The notes under the pieces are model-generated. The model was not told where the DNA came from and did not search any database. It saw only the letters and a program-made list of their open reading frames with translations. This document shows, in pieces, positions 50,708 through 56,300 of a stretch of DNA of 56,300 nt. The position numbers and the translations under genes are program-made. Within the stretch, counting starts at the first letter, position 1. Each line of letters opens with the position of its first letter. The DNA is taken from NCBI RefSeq assembly GCF_015356765.1, contig NZ_WTCQ01000005.1, positions 1 to 56,300 of the forward strand, read 5' to 3'. The DNA comes from Candidatus Clavichlamydia salmonicola (GTDB lineage Bacteria; Chlamydiota; Chlamydiia; Chlamydiales; Chlamydiaceae).

Positions 50708-53392
50708 ATGTCTTTTTATTTAAATCCTTTTTCTATAACCCTCACACTGCTTGAGCGAGAAAGCCAATTGCTCTTTCTTCCATATATTCCTCAACCAAAC
50801 CATCCATTACATCTACAAGATCATTTGCAACATTTAGTTGAATGCGTTAAGCAAGCTGCTCAAAAAAATTATTGTTTCCTTTGCACATTATTTCCTTCTT
50901 CTGATACTAGCCTTTATTCTCCTCCTCTACTAGAAATCCCTACTCTTTTAACCTTTGTTAAAGAATTAACTAGCTGGATAGCAACAAATAAATCTATGAT
51001 CATTTCTTCTTGTAGTGATCTTTTTTTTCAAGACATATCTCAATCTTTACTGATGACTCAATCCTTAATCGAAAACCCAGAACACACTTTAATGGTTACG
51101 AAAACAGCACTAGAGATAACTTCTTCATCCAGCACTATACCCCTTAACCCTAAAAAAAGATGGCTTACAACCCATGAAAAAGAAACTTCCATAACAAAAA
51201 AAACTAAAATATCTTGTGCAGAAAATAATACTATTGAACAGACCCCTTCGCTTATTCAAAAAACAACATCTTCCTGTTTTAACTATCTAGTTCAAGATAT
51301 AGTTATGCTGGAAGATGCCATCTTTACATTCATTCCAACAATTATACAAGATATTGAAGAATGGATATCTATCATACATCAACATCTTGGGACTATTATT
51401 GCTAATTTTGACATAGTGATTGTCGATGCTAAAATAGACTTACACGCTCTTCCATATGAAAGCTTAAGAAATTTAAGAATATTTTCTCTTCAGTCCATTC
51501 TAGCCTTCATGCAAGAACATCAAGATATCCTTGAATCCCTTCCTCATCCTGAAACAAAAAAAGAAATCCAACAATCTCATACACAATTAATGGCTGACAT
51601 AGAAACTGCCCTTGAAGAAATAGAAGAAGATGACACCTTGCTTACGCCTCCTTTTAACCAAGAAGAAGAACTTTTAGAATGCCTTCCTCATCCAGAACAA
51701 AAAATCAGACAATCATATACACAATTAATAACTGACATAACAACTACCCCAGAAGAAATAGAGCAAGATGACACCTTGCTTACGCCTCCTTTTAACCAAG
51801 AAGAAGAACTTTTAGAATGCCTTCCTCATCCAGAACAAAAAATCAGACAATCATATACACAATTAATAACTGACATAACAACTACCCCAGAAGAAATAGA
51901 GCAAGATGACACCTTGCTTACGCCTCCTTTCAACCAAGAAGAGGAACCTTTAGAATCTATTACTTCTACAACATTAGAGCCTCAATCCATACCAGCTCCT
52001 GCCAAAAAATTGGATGATATAAAATGGCTTATAGGATTACGATTAACCTCTGGCGTCCTCAGCCTAAATGCCATACAAGTTTTTGTCGATGCCTCTCGCT
52101 TTAAGCAATTCTTACTTCAAGTAAAAAAAGCTAGCCTTGCTTCTGCATATAAATCTTTACTCCCTATACCTAATATTCCAGAAAAAATTACAAACAATCA
52201 CCCTGCAGTCCTTCACACCTTATACCATATAGTAAGCAGAAATACTTTCTGCTTCAGTAAGCAGCATCTAATATCTCCAAATTTAGAAGAGTTTATTTCA
52301 TCTACATTCGATATGCTTAATCAAAAGTATTGCGCTGCTTTAAAAATAGATTCTGATCCCTTAAATCATCATGAAGATTTAATAAAACTTATTGTATCTA
52401 ATCATAAACCACCTTTTCCTATCATTATAAAGCCCTCTATCAGATATATTAGCGTCTATATACAACGCAACAACCATCAATTTATACGCATCCAAGAAAC
52501 AGCAGTCCGCTCGCCAATGCATCAAACAGATACAAGTTTAAAAAATTGGTTCGCAAGCCTTAAAAAACATCACTCTAGAATACATTCTATCCTCCAAAAA
52601 TCTCTAAACACATCCTTATACTTATTATCTAAAGATAACGCTTGGCCATTAAATCACGATGATACAAAACCAGTAACTTGTGACACACTAGTCAAAACTT
52701 TATTAGACATTTCTCGCCATAACTTAGAAATATGCCCTTCCTATTTTAGGGATCAAGAAATTAAACACCCAGGTTATGCAGAAACTCTATCATTATTATT
52801 ATCTATAAAAGAAATGCTTCAAAACCCCGTCTCCTCTTCTTTAACTACTAAAAAATTTTCTAAAGAAATTAATTCTATACGAAAAGCCCGCTCCTGTTCA
52901 TCGAAATATTTTTTTAAATTTTGTACTCTTGCAAGATCAGGTTCTTCATATCATTTTTTAATTTCTCGTACAGTAAGATCAAAAAAAAATGAAACTCTAA
53001 AAGCTTTATGTTCTGTCGGAAATAGATTATTTCATCATATTGTTAATATTTTTACAGAACCCTTTTTTCCTAAAATTAAAGAAACAAAAGAAAGTCACAT
53101 ATATATAAAACAGCCTTTATTTATTGCCTTAATTTATTTAGCTACTGAATACAATTTGTTCTTAACTCAAAAAAAATTTGAAAACACCTTTTTAGAAATA
53201 GAAAATAATTATTCAAAAGAGTCTTTCTTCAAAGCTATTAAAAAATTTGATCAAATAAAACAACTCTTACTAAAACAATGGGCACAAATCGAACCTAAAA
53301 AATCAATGCCTGCCCTAGAAAGTATTGACCATCCAGTCGCAACATCTATTTCTTGCTTATATCAAAAATTTGATATCAAAAAAAAATTATAA
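50708..53392 (+). CDS. INPF-family protein with expanded B tail, A-NLS-B-(repeats)-R1-L-R2
   Basis: 894 residues. A begins SFYLNPFSITLTLL (Leu for Ile in INPF). The basic motif is K150-R151, 12 residues, K164-K165-T-K167, a good bipartite NLS form. B begins YLVQDIVMLEDAIFTF. Its C-terminal helix region has been copied so that residues 276-415 are three tandem units of 48, 46 and 46 residues, acidic and Gln/Thr-rich. R1 has QKYC (Cys542) and NHHEDL. In L the otherwise conserved CNDNSW is SKDNAW: the Cys is lost. R2 has YLATEYN for YWGxxYN. Loss of the Cys and repeat growth suggest relaxed or shifted constraint. Function unknown. Confidence 0.85.
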   Translation: MSFYLNPFSITLTLLERESQLLFLPYIPQPNHPLHLQDHLQHLVECVKQAAQKNYCFLCTLFPSSDTSLYSPPLLEIPTLLTFVKELTSWIATNKSMIISSCSDLFFQDISQSLLMTQSLIENPEHTLMVTKTALEITSSSSTIPLNPKKRWLTTHEKETSITKKTKISCAENNTIEQTPSLIQKTTSSCFNYLVQDIVMLEDAIFTFIPTIIQDIEEWISIIHQHLGTIIANFDIVIVDAKIDLHALPYESLRNLRIFSLQSILAFMQEHQDILESLPHPETKKEIQQSHTQLMADIETALEEIEEDDTLLTPPFNQEEELLECLPHPEQKIRQSYTQLITDITTTPEEIEQDDTLLTPPFNQEEELLECLPHPEQKIRQSYTQLITDITTTPEEIEQDDTLLTPPFNQEEEPLESITSTTLEPQSIPAPAKKLDDIKWLIGLRLTSGVLSLNAIQVFVDASRFKQFLLQVKKASLASAYKSLLPIPNIPEKITNNHPAVLHTLYHIVSRNTFCFSKQHLISPNLEEFISSTFDMLNQKYCAALKIDSDPLNHHEDLIKLIVSNHKPPFPIIIKPSIRYISVYIQRNNHQFIRIQETAVRSPMHQTDTSLKNWFASLKKHHSRIHSILQKSLNTSLYLLSKDNAWPLNHDDTKPVTCDTLVKTLLDISRHNLEICPSYFRDQEIKHPGYAETLSLLLSIKEMLQNPVSSSLTTKKFSKEINSIRKARSCSSKYFFKFCTLARSGSSYHFLISRTVRSKKNETLKALCSVGNRLFHHIVNIFTEPFFPKIKETKESHIYIKQPLFIALIYLATEYNLFLTQKKFENTFLEIENNYSKESFFKAIKKFDQIKQLLLKQWAQIEPKKSMPALESIDHPVATSISCLYQKFDIKKKL
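51533..51952 (+). repeat. In-frame tandem repeat, units of 144, 138 and 138 bp
   Basis: Units start at 51533, 51677 and 51815. The second and third are almost identical in DNA and the first is diverged and two codons longer. It is the original end of module B, showing the direction of copying. Each unit encodes an acidic block (ECLPHPEQKIRQ ... DDTLLTPPFNQEEE). Confidence 0.9.
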
Positions 53393-53520
53393 AGCTTTCT
53401 AATACCGATTAATATTAAATTATTTAATTTGTTTTCTTTAGAAGAATATTGCATTTAATAAAAAAAGAAATAATGTAATAATCAACGAAACAACTAATCA
53501 TTTTCTAAAATAATATTACT

Positions 53521-55932
53521 ATGGCATTATCAATAAATCCTTGGAACATAAATGCTATTCTTATTGAAGAAGAAGAGAGTATTCTATTAGTACCATACCA
53601 CCAACATACCCAAGATCCCACTGAACTCAGACAACATCTAATAACCTTAGCAGAGCGCGTAAAAAAAGCTGCCATGCTTAATTACACATACACCAATGCT
53701 TTACCTCATCAAGGTGCTTTAACCAGCCATGCCACAGATGTACCTACTAATATTCCAAGTATAGAATCATTAATGCAAAAATTAAAAAACTGGTTAAATT
53801 GCCATCAATCACATTTTGATCAAGTTTTTTATGAACATATATCAAAAACATTAAATCTAGGATCACCTGAACCTATTCAATCCCCTCTTCTAACAACCCC
53901 CTCAACCTCTAAAGCTATAATTCCAAGAAAAAGATGGCTTGCAGCTGCTCAACAAGAAGAAATGTCTATCCTTACAAAAAAAACAAAATCTTCTGTAAGT
54001 GAAAACAACATGTCATCTAGCTCTATTGAAAAGATAGAGACCATCTCTCCTAGCTACTTCTTAAAAGAGATCACGTTGCTTGAAGATTCTATATTCATTT
54101 TAACTGAAAAAAAAATTGCTGATGTTGAAAATTGGATAACCAATTCTCATCAATATATAGGAACTATTATCACTAACTTTGATTTTGTTTGTGTAGATAC
54201 TAGAAAAAATTTAAATGCTCCCTCATATGCAAATTTAACTACTTTAAGACAATTCTCTCTTGAGTCACTTTTAAATTTCATGAAAGAACAGGAACCTTAC
54301 ATCAAATACATTGCTGATGCTGAATTAAAACAAGTAACCCAACAGTCACATCTTCAACTAATGGCTGATCTACAAACAGCTGTGCAAGAAATAATAGAAT
54401 CTAGCTCAAGCCACAGTACGACTAGTAATAGTGAAGAAGCAATAATAATTAGTGATTCTGAAGAAGAATCTAGTGACTCAGATACTGCTTCCAAACAACA
54501 ACCGCCATTAGAAGAGAAAAATAACCATTATTTCATAAGCCTAAGAAACAATACGCATGGCTTTTCTTTATCAGGAAAGAAAGGTATTAGCTCTGGTAAA
54601 ATTTTTCAAATCTTCTTAAATCATGTAGTTGAAGCTAGCTCCAAACCTACATTCTCTTGCGCTCCAGAAATACCCAGCATACAACCGCCAGCCACTAATG
54701 ATTTTGCTGCAACATACAGGATTTTATACTATATAGTTCACAGAAACTGGTACTGTTGGGATAAAACTTGCCGAACTTCTCAGACTATCGAAGAACTTAC
54801 TAAGCTGGTTGAATCTACACTCAATATGCTGAATAACAAGTATTGCTTACGCCTAGCAATTGATCCAGATCCTTTATCTCATCATCCTGATTTACTAACA
54901 TCTTTGGTATCTAAAACTAATCCTCCCATGCCCATATTAACAAAAAAGAGTCTTTCTTATGTTAGTTTACACCCACATGCTAAAAAAAACACAATCTTAT
55001 ATGTAAAACAAACATCTACGCTTTCTCCAATACATCTTGGAAAAAAACCGCTAATTGCATGGATTCAGAGCTTAAAACAACATAAGAAGCGCATAGCAAA
55101 AATTATAGAGGAATCTAACAGCTCGCCATTACATGTAAAATGCTATGATGAGTCCTGGCCACTATCCCACAATCCTTCAAAGCCAATACCTCAAAGTACG
55201 CTACTTTCCCTTTTAAAAAGGATCTCTCAACACAACCTAAAAATATGCCTCCGTTATTTTAAAGGAAATACTGATCTAGGTGAACCACCTTTACATGCTG
55301 GTTATAAAGAAACTGAGGAACTTCTTTCTTCCACCCTTACCTTAGTCAAGAATCCTGATGCTTCTCTTCGCTCTATCTTACATCCAATAAAAAACCCTAG
55401 TTTTACAACAAGTCAATATGAATTCTATTTCTTTAGTATATTTAGACCCCATAATAGATATGAAATAAAAGTTTCTAAAATAACTCTTACTCAATATTTT
55501 AACGCTATAAACTCAACTATTGTGCGTAGTAAAAAAATAACTCGCATACTAAAAAAAATACTCTCAAAAAAGAGCACATCAACGACTATTCAGGTTGAAT
55601 ATAACAGAGAAATTATACAAGATGTTTCACTACTCCTTGAAGTGTTATATCATGTGGTTGAGTACAACTTAGCAGCAGTAAAAAGCATATTTTCCTTACA
55701 ATTATCTAAATTACATGCTCTTTCTTTCAAAAAATATTATGAAACAGCACTCTTAGAATTATCATCATCACAAGAATTCATAACCAAAGCGCATAACGAA
55801 GCAAATAACCTGCCATTTTCTCTTCTTAATGACCTACAACATCCTTTAAAGGATGTATTATTGATTCTTTATCAACAATTAAAAGAAAAAGAAGAAAAAT
55901 TAAAAAGAGATCCTATACCCCCATTACACTAA
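53521..55932 (+). CDS. INPF-family protein, A-NLS-B-R1-L-R2, with SUMO-interaction-like motif
   Basis: 803 residues. A begins ALSINPWNINAIL (Trp for Phe in INPF). The basic motif is R136-K137-R138, 14 residues, K153-K154-T-K156. B begins YFLKEITLLEDSIFIL. Between B and R1 lies I308-I309-I310-S-D-S-E-E-E-S-S-D-S320, a hydrophobic triplet followed by acidic residues and Ser, the pattern of eukaryotic SUMO-interacting motifs. R1 has NKYC (Cys442) and SHHPDL; L has KCYDESW (Cys541); R2 has YHVVEYN. It is the last intact member in the window. The NLS-like and SIM-like motifs together fit a protein acting in a eukaryotic nucleus; this is inference. Confidence 0.85.
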   Translation: MALSINPWNINAILIEEEESILLVPYHQHTQDPTELRQHLITLAERVKKAAMLNYTYTNALPHQGALTSHATDVPTNIPSIESLMQKLKNWLNCHQSHFDQVFYEHISKTLNLGSPEPIQSPLLTTPSTSKAIIPRKRWLAAAQQEEMSILTKKTKSSVSENNMSSSSIEKIETISPSYFLKEITLLEDSIFILTEKKIADVENWITNSHQYIGTIITNFDFVCVDTRKNLNAPSYANLTTLRQFSLESLLNFMKEQEPYIKYIADAELKQVTQQSHLQLMADLQTAVQEIIESSSSHSTTSNSEEAIIISDSEEESSDSDTASKQQPPLEEKNNHYFISLRNNTHGFSLSGKKGISSGKIFQIFLNHVVEASSKPTFSCAPEIPSIQPPATNDFAATYRILYYIVHRNWYCWDKTCRTSQTIEELTKLVESTLNMLNNKYCLRLAIDPDPLSHHPDLLTSLVSKTNPPMPILTKKSLSYVSLHPHAKKNTILYVKQTSTLSPIHLGKKPLIAWIQSLKQHKKRIAKIIEESNSSPLHVKCYDESWPLSHNPSKPIPQSTLLSLLKRISQHNLKICLRYFKGNTDLGEPPLHAGYKETEELLSSTLTLVKNPDASLRSILHPIKNPSFTTSQYEFYFFSIFRPHNRYEIKVSKITLTQYFNAINSTIVRSKKITRILKKILSKKSTSTTIQVEYNREIIQDVSLLLEVLYHVVEYNLAAVKSIFSLQLSKLHALSFKKYYETALLELSSSQEFITKAHNEANNLPFSLLNDLQHPLKDVLLILYQQLKEKEEKLKRDPIPPLH

Positions 55933-55956
55933 ATAAGAATTTTTATACTCCCTTTA

Positions 55957-56097
55957 ATGATTATGCCTTGTTTAAAACAGGCTCTTAAAAGATCTGTAAG
56001 AAGAAGTGTTCCAGTAACAATAGCTCACCTTATTTACAGCACACCTTCCTACTCAAATAAATATTCAGTTAAAGATACTATTATTGTTAAGGCATAA
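55957..56097 (+). CDS. Possible small basic protein, otherwise non-coding window end
   Basis: A 46-codon frame (MIMPCLKQALKRSVRRSV ...) starts 25 bases after the last INPF gene. The bases around the second ATG (gattATGcc) recall the starts at 31086 and 33738, but the protein has no INPF signature. It may be a decayed start of the next paralogue or chance. From 56098 to 56300 I see nothing. Confidence 0.2.
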   Translation: MIMPCLKQALKRSVRRSVPVTIAHLIYSTPSYSNKYSVKDTIIVKA

Positions 56098-56300
56098 AAT
56101 ATTAAAGAATAAATAAATTCCATCCACTAGCTTAGAAATTCATAATCTTTAATAAAAATTATTTAGCAATATTAAGCTCTCTTGTAACCCTGCATAAGCC
56201 ATTTAAAAGCAGTAATAAACAAATATAATCTTTTCATATTTTTGATATTATACTTCATTATTTTACCCATACTATTGTCTAAGATAAATAAAAAAAATAA

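Noticed and set aside
1-56300. Giant-virus or eukaryotic origin of the locus
   Set aside because: AT-richness and large tandem families would fit, but bacterial -35/-10 promoters with 16-17-base spacing, GTG starts and the DUF648-like family favour a chlamydial chromosome. I see no introns or viral core genes. Not fully excluded without a search.

Overview
Taxon. The window is AT-rich (roughly one third G+C by eye), all intact genes lie on the + strand, and it carries no housekeeping, tRNA, rRNA or phage genes. One of its two gene families has a short N-terminal motif around KIDDYF, a single hydrophobic segment of the type ILKIISYxTIIIPLxMLLAKYLLR and a C-terminal globular domain. This matches my recollection of the DUF648-type proteins of Chlamydiae. 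I therefore infer a host-associated chlamydia, more likely an environmental lineage (Rhabdochlamydia/Simkania/Parachlamydia-like) than a classical Chlamydia. This is inference, not a database result.

Family 1, called INPF here after the N-terminal signature Met-x-x-(S)INPF. Eighteen open genes, one chimera, one clear pseudogene and one probable reverse-strand remnant fill most of the 56 kb. I do not recognise the family. The modules I can see, in order, are: A (~115 aa, INPF ... QAAxxxYS ... LxxW ... SSCGxxFYxxI); a variable linker with a conserved basic bipartite motif KR-x(11-19)-KKxK that looks like a eukaryotic nuclear localisation signal (NLS); B (~120 aa, EIxMLxxxVFTF ... DLExWxxxxHQxIGxxLN ... 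LRxFTLxSLLxFM); R1 (GLRxxxxxFSLSSK ... LYHxxxRN ... LNxKYC ... DPxxHHxDL); L (YISIY ... SLKxHxxR ... CNDNSWPL ... HNxxxCLxYF ... HPGYxET); and R2 (FFSIxRPxxxY ... LLYWGxxYN ... PIPxLxxLxHPL). None has a signal peptide or membrane segment that I can see. The combination suggests a large paralogous set of secreted, possibly nucleus-directed effectors.

Family 2 (DUF648-like). One edge fragment, two intact genes (17405, 22540) and three pseudogenes (16130, 21244, 24262) sit in the first half. Their C-terminal domain has features of a protein-kinase-like fold (FK, a hinge-like IIEEK, D-x4-N, and DTD, DTE or DLG). The gene at 19442 fuses an INPF A module to this domain.

Layout. 1-400: DUF648-like fragment. 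400-1358: decayed DNA with a reverse-strand INPF remnant. 1.4-13.7 kb: four ~1000-aa INPF genes with duplicated A modules, each behind a recognisable -35/-10 promoter. 13.8-16.1 kb: a single-A INPF gene. 16.1-24.8 kb: the DUF648-like section, with the chimera behind a 5 x 47-bp promoter-bearing repeat. 24.9-56 kb: thirteen INPF genes including truncated (29992, 40008), internally deleted (40567) and C-terminally extended (36451) forms, plus a pseudogene (47277).

Expression. I see no Shine-Dalgarno sequence before the starts. Many INPF genes have a TATAAT-like hexamer ending 5 nt before the ATG, which predicts leaderless transcripts. Duplication, gene conversion, fusion, truncation and decay are all visible, so this is an actively diversifying array.
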